DNA of 64,000 nucleotides from the NCBI GenBank assembly GCA_023897205.1, contig JAHWDD010000007.1:1178001-1242000 (forward strand). The letters run 5' to 3'. The notes below the pieces were generated by a model, which saw only the letters and a program-made list of their open reading frames with translations, was not told where the DNA came from and searched no databases. A program made the position numbers and the translations under genes. Shown here in pieces: positions 1 through 9,693 of this stretch (its first letter is position 1; each line of letters opens with the position of its first letter). The stretch comes from Exophiala sp. HKRS030. Its lineage: Eukaryota > Ascomycota > Eurotiomycetes > Chaetothyriales > Herpotrichiellaceae.

Positions 1-1684
1 GTGGCACCGAGATGCGTCCACTCCTTGCCTCGGCCAGGAAGATGTGCCATCTCGGTGCGTGATCCGCCGCAAAGTACGGGGCGTGGGCGAGTGGAGGCTG
101 TACGGAACCAGGGTTGGACTCGTCCTCAACCACCTTCCCGTCTATCGTCTTGCGGCGCTTGGACTTTGCCGATTTGCGACCGTGTAGTGCATCCAAATCT
201 CCTTCTTCAGGGTCGATATCCTCTAGGTCGAGAGGATCAATGGGTGGCACGTTTTTCGTTCCTGGAGGTATGACACGCGCCTTCACGACCAGCTGGACGA
301 GAGATCCCGGCGTGACGACTCGTTCGCCGACGACCTTGAAAAATGCCTTTGCGATTTGAAGATGGGGGATTTGAGACGCAACTTGCATGGCTTGATTGTA
401 TTGTGTTTCGGAGAGGCCGGAGCACAGGTTCCTCCGGACGGCTGCCGGAAGAGACATGAACTGCTGTAGGGTGACTGGTTCCTTTGCGGTGCCGGTAATT
501 TTGCTCGCCAGTTCGGACGTGAAGTTGGGAAGTTGTAGTAGCGGTGAAGCGTTTGGAGGCACTGCTTGGATGATGCTTTGTGAGGTATGGTATGCAGACA
601 GTAGAGGCTTGACAACCTGGAATGGTAAAGTGACTGAAGCGAAAGAGTTGTTCAGGAGGAACGCAGTCGGCGCAACCGCGTATTTCTCCCGTTCCAGCTC
701 CGTATCTTCGAGGTCGATGCGAGCGAGATAGGCCCAGAGCAAAGCCAACGTCTTTCGTCGCACAGGGTCTTCGATGGACTTCAGTCGAGCCTTGTCTGCA
801 TCGCTGAGCACCGAGCTCTTCAAAACCTTGCTCTCAGCTTTCGCCGCTCCAGCGTCACTTCGTGTCCCCTTCAGCGCCTCTTTGAATTCTTCACCCGCAC
901 TTGTTGCTGCCACGACACCGCCTTCTGAGATATCTTCTTTCCATTCCCGGAACAGGTTGCCAGCACTGGCATGCAGGACCTTATCCTTGGTGAGAGCTTG
1001 AGTGCCGTACCACCATTTCGCCAGGGTATAAGGGAGAATGATACCCAAAAGGATGCCGTAAAATGCGACCACAAAGTATCGGTTTTCCTCCTCGACCATC
1101 CATTTTGGCAAGGCAATGCCTATGCTTGTAGACTGTCGGCCGTCCGGGTTGCCATACTGTAGATAATTGTTCCTTATCTCTTCATCAGTCAAAGCCTTGT
1201 ATGCCTTTGTCATTTCCACCCATCGGTCATTGATGGTCTCCAGGGTTTCATTCTTCGCAGGGTCCGGCTTCGCCTTGTCCGGGTGATGTTTGATGGCCAA
1301 TCGTTTGTAGAATTTGTCAATCTCCTTCTCCGAGGCACTTCTCTTGACTCCGAGAATGTCATACGGATCCCAGATTTGTGGCACTGTTCTCTGGGTGACC
1401 GCAATGAGATAGATCATGTACGCCATGAATGCGTACCCTACCACCATCGCAATGATGCGCTTCGTCTTCCGATCCCTTCTTTTCCGCTTTTTTCTTTGTT
1501 CGTCTATTAAGTCCCCATGTTTCGGCTTGAAGTCTGATTTTACATGCGAAGCGGTTTGCTCGAGATCTGTAGAGGCTTTGAAGACGTTGTATGTGAGAGG
1601 GAGAGTGACAATGCCGGCCATTGTCAGCATGAAGAAGGGAAAGAACTGGCCCTGGTCATCGTAGTTGTAGTCGGAGGAGGCCAT
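1..1684 (-). CDS. SEC63: Sec63-like ER translocation J-protein (partial, C-terminus off left edge)
   Basis: Sec63 is the ER-membrane J-protein that recruits BiP/Kar2 to the Sec61 channel for post-translational import. One frame stays open for 561 residues from the ATG at 1684 to the window edge, with no intron needed. Membrane segments lie near residues 14-36, 77-98 and 205-228. A lumenal J domain (about 105-175) sits between the second and third, with the HPD tripeptide at residues 134-136. The Sec63/Brl region follows, and the visible end has the acidic stretch PPIDPLDLEDIDPEEGD. The N-terminus begins MASSDYNYDDQGQFFPFFML, typical of fungal Sec63. The 3' end, including the acidic tail, is outside the window. 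Family assignment is secure. Confidence 0.93.
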   Translation of the reverse strand, partial: MASSDYNYDDQGQFFPFFMLTMAGIVTLPLTYNVFKASTDLEQTASHVKSDFKPKHGDLIDEQRKKRKRRDRKTKRIIAMVVGYAFMAYMIYLIAVTQRTVPQIWDPYDILGVKRSASEKEIDKFYKRLAIKHHPDKAKPDPAKNETLETINDRWVEMTKAYKALTDEEIRNNYLQYGNPDGRQSTSIGIALPKWMVEEENRYFVVAFYGILLGIILPYTLAKWWYGTQALTKDKVLHASAGNLFREWKEDISEGGVVAATSAGEEFKEALKGTRSDAGAAKAESKVLKSSVLSDADKARLKSIEDPVRRKTLALLWAYLARIDLEDTELEREKYAVAPTAFLLNNSFASVTLPFQVVKPLLSAYHTSQSIIQAVPPNASPLLQLPNFTSELASKITGTAKEPVTLQQFMSLPAAVRRNLCSGLSETQYNQAMQVASQIPHLQIAKAFFKVVGERVVTPGSLVQLVVKARVIPPGTKNVPPIDPLDLEDIDPEEGDLDALHGRKSAKSKRRKTIDGKVVEDESNPGSVQPPLAHAPYFAADHAPRWHIFLAEARSGRISVP

Positions 1685-2165
1685 GGTGAATTGCAAGCCG
1701 CCGGGGCTGCGTCGCGCGATACTCGTAAGAAAATTACTTTACTGTCCGTTAAGAGCACCTTGGATTGTTGAAAGAAAGCCGAAGGAGTGAAAATTGCGCG
1801 TCAAAGAAATGGAGAAACCTGAATGGACAAAAGCCAAACGGGTGCAGTGAAAGTTCTCATCAGTCGTAACAGAGTATCGCGGGCAGATCAAAAAAGTGAC
1901 GGGTCAGCACAGGCGATGTGGCCACAAGGCTAGCCTAAGCCTCGCCAGCCTTGGCTTACCTCAGCCTCGTCGAGAAAAAGGGGCCGACGCTCGTCCACAT
2001 ATAACAACGCCATGCATCCTGAATTAATTCAGATGAAGATTTCTTCTTTACTGTCTTCTACAAGCGCCGACTTCCCGAAATGCCTCCAATATTATAGAGT
2101 GTCTTTCACTCTAGAATCTTCTCCATCCATACTATCTTCTGTTCATATGCTGACTCAAACGCACT
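1685..2165. promoter_or_regulatory. SEC63 upstream region; no gene seen
   Basis: About 480 bp between the SEC63 start and the end of the MFS transporter gene, both on the minus strand. It contains two AGCCTCG heptamers (1938-1944 and 1963-1969) within a run of GCCT-rich sequence about 255-285 bp upstream of the SEC63 ATG. The same heptamer recurs upstream of other housekeeping genes here. No convincing coding frame. Confidence 0.4.
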
Positions 2166-3973
2166 TTACAAGGCATAACGGAAGTACTTGTTTTCCTGGT
2201 CCGTCAGATCCATGAAAGCCTGCTCCTCTGGCTGTGGTGGAAGATCTAGTGCATCCCGCTTAGCATTCTCTCTTTTGTTCAAAAAATAAAGAACGACCAA
2301 ACATCCCAAGGCGAAAATGTTCATCGCAATAGTGGTGTATTTTCCGTCCGAATAGTACGGCGCGTTTCGAAACGTTTGTGGTCCTCTATAAACAGGTTAG
2401 CAATGTGTACCGATCTCACCTAACTGAACCCACTCCGGATGCTCAAGCAATGCTCAAGCAATGCTCAAGCATTCATACTCTGTGTCTGGGGCATTAGGGA
2501 AAACTCACATCAAGAATCCGACACAATACGCAATCAATACCATGGCATTGACAGTGGTCTTCTTCGTGTAGCCAGCAACGTTGGTTGAGATGCAACTCAG
2601 GATAATTATGAGGGCAGTCGCCGAATTCCCCAACCACATATAGTATCCCATAAGCTGGCCAATGCGGTGGTTTGTCGGTCCACCCGTGGCAAGACCAGCC
2701 ATGAGTGAAATGGCGAAAAGACAACCAAGCATACCACAACAGGCAGCGAGCGTTCTGTTCTTAGTCTTATACCCGACATACGGAAGCCCGACGTTTGATA
2801 GGATCTGGAAAAATCCTGCCGGCATTGATAAGAGGAGTGTAGTTCGTGTGTCGAACCCGTAACCCTGGATCAGTAGAGTGAAAAACACCGTAAACCCTCC
2901 CGCCGGCAGCATCGTTGTACATGCAACGAGGGCATACAGCCAAGCCTGGAAGGATGAGTCAATGATCGCTTCAACAGCCACAAAAATGATGGTATCTTAC
3001 TCGAGCATCCAAAAGGGCTTCACGAAACTGATACCATTTGAAAGTCTTCGTACCAATGCCTTGCTGATTGTCACGAAGGCGTTCAACAGCGAAATGACGA
3101 TCTTCATCACTGAGCCACTTGGCATTGGTTGGTGAATCGGGCAAGAAAAAGAGCATGCCGATGCCGAACAATGCCGTTAATATGCCAAAGAGGATGAACA
3201 CCACTTTCCAGGGTGCGAATGTCACGGACGGGTTGTCATCAAAGCCTCTGGCGATACCATAGGCAATTGCTCCTCCCACAATAGACGCAAACCCATTGCC
3301 GCAGAACCAAAAAGATGTCCGTGTAATTTGTTCATCAGAGCGATAGATCCGTGCTGTGTACAAGACAAAGCCTGCTGTCACAGATCCTTCGAATGCTCCC
3401 AAGAAAAATCGAGCAACCATGAGTGTAGCAAAACTTGTTGTTCCAGCATGGCAACAGAGAACTATTCCCCATATGATCACCGTGCAGGAGACATATTTCA
3501 TCAGTGGCAGTCTTTGCATCAATCGATTGTGGGGGTATTCAAATGCGAGGTAGCCAAAGTAGAAGATGCTCCCGGTCCTGCAACAAGTATTTGTCAACCG
3601 AAGCTGTGAGAGGATTAGGACGCTGAAACACTTACCAAGGATACTGGACAGCATTGATGCCCAGATCCGATCTAGCTCCCATTACTACTGCGAAGCTCAA
3701 ACTGACCTTATCGATATATTGCAAGGTATAGAGAGCAAACATCCAGGGCATGATATGCCAGTCGATAGTGCTTCGAATGCGTTTGTCAGTAGTTTCATCG
3801 ATAAAGATGGCCCCGCCGCTAGTAAAATGTAGAGCAACATCCGCATCCTTTCCGATGGACTTCAACATCCCATCTCCGATGCTGTCCTCTCTGTTTATGG
3901 GGATGTGAGTCGGCACTTCATCCTCAGGCTTGACAACCATACTGGTTTCCCCATGCAACTTCTCATTTGTCAT
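2166..3973 (-). CDS. MFS transporter, DAL5/TNA1-like anion:cation symporter family
   Basis: Four exons: 3636-3973, 3001-3577, 2509-2945 and 2166-2385. The three introns have clean GT-AG ends (58, 55 and 123 nt) and the joins give an uninterrupted 523-residue protein. A long hydrophilic N-terminus precedes about 12 membrane helices. Family hallmarks are DWHIMPWMFALYTLQYIDK before helix 1, MVARFFLGAFEGSVTAGFVL in helices 4-5, and IGPQTFRNAPYYSDGKY after helix 10, made exactly across the third splice join. These match the allantoate/nicotinate/vitamin permease group (DAL5, TNA1, LIZ1), so the substrate is probably a small organic anion at the plasma membrane. The third intron holds three direct copies of TGCTCAAGCA. 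It is divergent from the amidohydrolase at 4680, which suggests import of that enzyme's substrate. Confidence 0.88.
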
Positions 3974-4679
3974 GTTGGAAAAAAGAGTTGCAGATAGACA
4001 GGAAGGTTAAAAGTGGTTGTGATAGCGTACTGTTACCTCTCAATGATCGTAGTTGTTATAGTCGATCCAGATGGCTCACTTCTATACCAATGAGGCGCCT
4101 GAAGTCTTTGCGGAGAGGGAGGCCGTTGATCATAACGTACATTATATACATGACAGACCACGGGGCTAGCAGTCTGCTCAACATGCATATCGCATGGCGA
4201 ATAGATCATGGCTTCCAACAGCGACTCAAGATCCGAAGCCTCAAGAATCTGGAGAAGGGCAGGAAGACGCTGCCAATTCCTGGGTCTTCGTCCCAAGTGG
4301 GTCCCACATTTCGGATTACACCGTGACATTCATGCTATGATTTCGGTATGTGTCCGACGACTGCCATGAAATGCGGAGTTAGTTTATGATATGATGAAGA
4401 TAGGCTCTGACTGTGGTCAACCAGATCCATAACCGTCCCGGAGAAAATGCCGTGGACCGCGTTTCTTAGGAGATTTCCAATCCATTGTTGTAGGATGTTC
4501 CACCCGATGTTAGTCTTTGCGAATGTGCGCCAAAGTCCTTTCTTGACGGCAGACTCCAACTCCGTGTTGCCGTCCAATTGCTAGCCTGTAGATACCTGTC
4601 TTTCATTGATAGTGGAAACCTTTTTCGTCGACATAGACATCTACTTTGGAAGAGCCGGTTTTGCGGCCACCCAGCAACA
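3974..4679. promoter_or_regulatory. Shared divergent promoter, MFS transporter / amidohydrolase
   Basis: 706 bp separate the two divergent start codons. No supported gene lies here; the short frames on both strands lack family motifs and coding character. The arrangement suggests co-regulation of transporter and hydrolase, but I could not identify a specific operator. Confidence 0.35.
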
Positions 4680-6080
4680 ATGTCTGAACTCACATTACAC
4701 ACATCGAGTTTGTTTGATCCCAAGCAGAAGAAATTCTTGCCAGATGTTTCAATCTCCGTCGACCAGACAAGTGGCAACATCGTCAAAGTCTGGACAAGAA
4801 AAGCCGAGCGTGAGATCAAAGAGAATGATATCGACCTGCGTGGCAAGACTGTTATTCCTGGAATGGTCGACGCTCATACACACATCTTCCTCCATGCATA
4901 CCAGTAAGTATTATGATGGTTCTAGTCCTCACGGGCAATCACTGATGTCTGTCTCACAGGGAACACCCCAGTCTTAATCAGAAGCGTGATGAGAGTGCTG
5001 CCGAGAGAATCATCAGGTCTGTGAATCATTGCCGAAAAGCTCTTCTCGCCGGCTTCACCACTTATCGGTCAGTCAAGAATCATATCGTCCTCCCGTCAAC
5101 TTGCTTCGACCACTGACTTGCTGGACAGTGACTTGGGCTCAGAGTCAATGGGTGATTCGGATGCCAACGTCCGAGACGCCATAGCTAGAGGCCTGATGCC
5201 TGGTCCGAGACTATTTGTCGCGACCAAAGTGATCGCAAGCACTGGATCGTATGAACCGCGCACCGAGAATGGTGGAGACGGCCATGTGTGTCTCCCCGCC
5301 GGAGCTGATGCAGTGGACGGTGTTGAAGAGATTCGACGTGCGGTCCGTCGTAGGATCGCAGCCGGCGCCGATGTGATCAAGTTCTTCGCTGACTATCGTC
5401 GACGAATTATGAGATATCCTCCCGCTCAGCAACATCCATATATCCACAGCGTAAAGTTCCCGCCGGCGAACCCAAACCCTGATGTTCTTTTATTCAATCA
5501 AGAGGAAATGGACACAATTGTGCAAGAGGCCAGGTTGGCTGAATGCCCTGTCGCTGCCCACTGTGGTACGATCAACGGCACCTTGTGTGCCATCAAGGCA
5601 GGCGTTCACACCGTCGAACATGCCTATTTTGCAAACGAAGAGGTGTTCGACCAGATGATCAAGAACAACGTGGTGTTTGTGCCAACTTTGTCGGTTTGTG
5701 AGGAATTACATCCAAAACGCTTGGAAGAGATCAAGGCTCAAGTCGCCTGTGCCCATAAAAAGGGTGTACGTTTAGCTTGCGGTGGTGACACCGGCCCGGT
5801 TCCCCATGGGAGTAATGCAAGGGAACTAGAACTGATGATGGAAGCCGGTGTGCCGGTCGAGGATGTCATCGAGGCCGCCACGGTGGGAGGTTGGGACGCG
5901 TGTGGAGGTGACCTATGCGGGTTGAGATTCGGATGGTTCGATGCTGGTACTAGAGCAGATATTGTTGCTCTTGACACAGACCCAAGGGACGATAGACAGG
6001 CTTTCCGGAAGGTCAACTTTGTGATGAAAGACGCTGCTATTTACAAGAAAGACGGGAAAATGGTAATGCTAGACGAATGA
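4680..6080 (+). CDS. Two-metal amidohydrolase (imidazolonepropionase/ochratoxinase-like superfamily)
   Basis: Three exons: 4680-4903, 4960-5067 and 5129-6080. Introns of 56 and 61 nt have GT-AG ends, and both joins preserve frame (HAYQEHPSLNQ, TTYRDLGSES). The product is 427 residues with every metal ligand of a subtype-I binuclear amidohydrolase: H66 and H68 in VDAHTH, a carbamylatable lysine K195 in DVIKFFADY, H255 in AAHCGT, H275 in TVEHAYF and D331 in CGGDTG. The fold is a TIM barrel flanked by a small beta sandwich. Relatives hydrolyse cyclic amides, dipeptides such as Xaa-Pro, or the amide of ochratoxin; which applies cannot be read from sequence. No signal peptide, so probably cytosolic. 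The enzyme looks intact although its right-hand neighbours are damaged. Confidence 0.87.
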
Positions 6081-6194
6081 GTCTTTACAAGGAGTTGCTC
6101 CAACAGGCCGTATGGTCTAGAGCAACTGGAAAGTAATTGAAAAAAAGCTGTCGCTCTTGACACTCAAGTACACCATGCGTAGGCAAAATCCTCT

Positions 6195-7110
6195 TCAGTC
6201 GTCCCGGATCTGTATCTTCCCAGCAGCTACTAACAATCTACCTCCATCCACTCTGATGTTTTGCCCAGTAACATTAAAGCCAGCTGGGCTCGCGAGGAAC
6301 AACGCCGTAGAAGCAAGCTCCTGTTCCGTGCCTGGACGCCGCGCCGGCATCTCCTTTGCGAATCTCATGTTTGAGTCCGGATGATTAGGATCCAGGGGAT
6401 TCATGTTACTTGCAAATAAACCAGGAGAAATTGCATTCACTCGTACTGTTGGAGCAACGGTCGTCGGTGTCAGCTGCTATTAATTATCGAATACGCACAA
6501 AAAACAATCAACCACACTTACTGTAGAGATCGGCAAATTCGGCAGCCATGATCTTGACCAAATGGTCCACAGCGGCCTTCGAAGCTTGATACGCAGGCAG
6601 AAACTGAGCGGTGTGTTTGCTTGCTACACTGGAGAAACAAATCACGGAGCCTCGTCCAAGTTGACGTGCTGCACTTGCTCCCAGCAAATCCAGGAGGCCT
6701 GCCGTTAGGTAGTATTGTGAGAATACATTGATGTGGAAAGAATCATCAAGATCTGCCCAGTCAAGTGATCTGGTACTCTCAACCAAAGCCGCCAGGCCTT
6801 GTCCAGGAGTAAAAGACTTCTTGTTAAATCTCCTAATCCCTGCTGCCGCAACAAGAGTGTCAACTCCTTTTCCAAGAGCACGAACTTTAGTGACAATCTC
6901 ATCAATGCCAGACTTGTTACTGACGTCGCCCCGTATGCTACAGGTCAAAGAGTTAGAGAGACCGTCTTCAGGCATTGATAGGTGGAAATGTATACCAATA
7001 TATCTCTCCATCAAGTCCCAATCGTTGCTTTATTGATGTAAACTCTGCTTTTGTGTCTTCAAGGCGTTCTTGAAGTATGTCTATGAGAGTGACCGATTGA
7101 GCACCACTAT
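6195..7110 (-). pseudogene. Short-chain dehydrogenase/reductase lacking its Rossmann N-terminus
   Basis: Three coding blocks are recognisable: 6996-7110, 6522-6937 and 6195-6445. They join across GT-AG introns 6938-6995 and 6446-6521 to give IYCIRGDVSNKSG and LYIRVNAISPGLF, both typical of classical SDRs. The catalytic serine region (VICFSSVASK) and YxxxK (AYQASK, then AAVDHL) are present, and the C-terminus ends naturally at 6195. The first block begins at GAQSVTLIDILQERLEDT, which corresponds to the second beta strand of the fold. No TGxxxGxG segment and no in-frame ATG lie upstream: the frame meets a TAA just before a possible splice acceptor at 7111-7113, and nothing SDR-like exists between there and the divergent gene at 7362. 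I infer a 5' deletion. An unusual far-upstream first exon is excluded by the neighbouring gene. Confidence 0.62.
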
Positions 7111-7361
7111 CTGTGAACTTTTAGCACGAGCGTCGAACTTCAAGCCACATCACAGCGGCCACTTCTGTATCAACGCGTGAAGACCGTTGAAGTGGTCCAG
7201 TGCATCTAAGTTATTCTTCTGTACCTCTCCCCGCCCAAGAAGATTCCTCTCCCTACGATCCTATCGTAACATGCTTCCTGCATGACCGAATAACACTCAC
7301 ACTCAGCCTGCGAATGAAAAACAATGCTATGTGAGTTCGAGCAGAGCTATATCACTGGACA

Positions 7362-9557
7362 ATGCCTCCCACACGCCGTGTTGTCAAGGCATGTGCGAGA
7401 TGTCGTCGTCGGAAGGCCAAGGTACGAACCACCTTCACCTTTCCCCCCTTGTCCCAAAAGCCTACCTGCAACGGGTGAGCCATGATATTGACCCAAAGCG
7501 GCACCCAGTGTGACGGAAAATACCCCAAGTGTGGTGCATGTGCCTCGGCGTCGGTCGAATGCACAGGTTACGACAGCCTGGCAGGCACGTTGAAACCACG
7601 CAGCGAGGTGGCCGACCTGGAGAGCCGCATTCAACAACTCGAATCACGGCTCGAGGCCGTCAAATCTACCAATGGTGCTCTCCCCGACGACCCTTTCGGC
7701 ATCCAAGATGCTCTCGACGACTTACAGTGTAGCCTTGCCGACGTGGACCACGAATCCCACGCGGGCGTCAAGTGGTCCGAGCATGTTCATCATCGTTCTC
7801 GCACCGGCGCCAGTGGACCAGCCCCCAGCAGTCACGACTTCGCCTTCTTTGAGAGATTGTTACTATCGCCGGCCCCATTCCTAGCCATCATCAACACAAC
7901 ACCCGTCATCACCAAATCCCGATCTGATGCTACTAATATCACTGCTGCTGCCGTAGACTTGGCGGCAGAGAAAAGAGGTAGACCACTAAAGTCTGTTCCC
8001 GAGGACGTCGTCGGCATTCTTCTCAAAAACTACAAAGACACCTATTTGGCACAGTACTCTTTCTGGACGAAGACGAGCTCGATCGATCTTTTGCGCGGAT
8101 CACAGGCCCAGATATTGCCCAGGCATCACATTTTGATCATTTCAGTCTAGGAATGGCCCTGGCGATTAGTGTATGATGAGTTTTCTTTCATTGCTTCTTT
8201 GCATTTCATGGACGTTCCCACACATACTTGTACATACTGACTGACATGTTTTCCCGCAAAAATTACCAGGCTACGACACTCACTCGGCTCGACAGACAGC
8301 GCGCCACTACCCTCGGTCGTGAGTTCTGGAACGGAGCCAAGTTGCACTTGCCATTCGTCTTTGAAGGGGCTGGGCACGACGTGCTCCGTGCAATGCTTTT
8401 ACTCGCCCGCTACGGCTTCCTCTACCCACAGGCATGCGATCCGTTCATCTGTGCAGGTGAGGCCATGAGCCTCGCGTTGCAGATGGGTTTACAACACGAA
8501 GCGGTCGCTGACCGAGGCAAGTTACTGAGCCAAAAGGAAAGGGATGAGCGGCGAATATTGTTCTGGTCTACATATATCATGAACTGGTTAGTGAGCCTGA
8601 ACGAGCAAACCCACGATTCCTTGGGCAACAACCCCTTGAGACTGACAGCCTACTACGGAGTAAAGTAATGTGCATTACATCCCCTCCAGACCATTCAATT
8701 TGCCTGTGACGGAAGTGTCTACTCAGGTTTGTTCTCCAAAAGATCGGTTTCCCTGTTGAGCCACTAGCGCTGATGAAGCCAACCAGCTTCCATATGTCTC
8801 AGCGAACGGCATGCTAAACTCTTTCCTGAGTCGCTCATCATACGTGGCGCCACATGTTTGGTCTGCCCGAATGCTCGAATTGGAGACCTTGACCATGATC
8901 TACTCCCCTTCTTCGACCGCCATGACTGCCGATGACTTTCAAGACTGGCAAAATGGGCTGACACACCGCTTACAAGAATGGCACAACGCCACACACAGTA
9001 GCGTGGACGACGTGTTGGCGACGACCATACAATTCCACGACATCATTTACCATTTTCTGATCTTTCGTCTCAACAGACCATCCCCGGGATACCCAGTGCC
9101 AACGCTGGACATGCGGCGGCAAAGTATCAGAGCCGCTCTCAAGGTAGTAGACATCTATGCTATCAATGACAGGAACGGAATGCTGCTGTACCATTGGCAC
9201 GCAGCGTACCACCTTTGCGAGCTTGGGGCCTTCCTTCTGCAATTCATGCTTGGAGCAATTCGTGCCTATTCTCTCTCGGACTTTCGCCAAATCGAAGAGA
9301 TAGAGTCGGAAATCTTGCCCAATACCGTGAATACTGTCATATACATTCTGTGGAAGGTAGTTGGGCGCTGGTCCGAGGCAGGAACCAGTGTCAGGTCGCT
9401 TGAACAAGTTGCCCGTCCGATTCTAGAAGCCTTTGACGCATGGTGCCATGAACAGGATTATGGTACAAACATCCTCAGCCAAGATCCACCTGCGCTACTA
9501 GGCCACTTGGCTGGCCTCTGGAGTCTACCAATCATGCAGACTTTCGACACTGGATGA
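7362..9557 (+). CDS. Zn2Cys6 transcription factor with one apparent frameshift
   Basis: The first exon (7362-7421) encodes MPPTRRVVKACARCRRRKAK. The second, from 7509, continues CDGKYPKCGAC, so an 87-nt intron splits the zinc cluster (C11, C14, C21, C28, C31, C38). A coiled linker (VADLESRIQQLESRLEAV) follows. At about 8055-8062 the frame changes: NYKDTYLAQY is in one frame and FLDEDELDRSFARITG in another, as if one T were missing. A 77-nt GT-AG intron (7978-8054) would fix the frame but would delete a conserved-looking segment. After 8060 the fungal TF middle-homology domain reads through exons to 8170, 8270-8586, 8666-8716 and 8768-9557, using a weak AAG acceptor and a weak GTCTAC donor. 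With the base restored the product would be about 626 residues. It lies head-to-head with the truncated SDR. It may be a recent pseudogene, or the break may be an assembly error. Confidence 0.65.
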
Positions 9558-9693
9558 GCCTAATCCAATCAGAACAAGCTTATCCTGCACTTTCACACCA
9601 GCACCAGAAGGCCGCGCCTAACTCGTTGAGAGTTCAAAGGTTGTCGAGTGTCACAGTACGTTATTGTCGCACGAGACGAATAATAATATGAGA

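Noticed and set aside
7111..7330. GRGIFLGGE in a minus-strand frame as a possible lost SDR glycine motif
   Set aside because: Spacing and flanking residues do not fit TGxxxGxG, and it cannot be spliced in frame to the SDR block.
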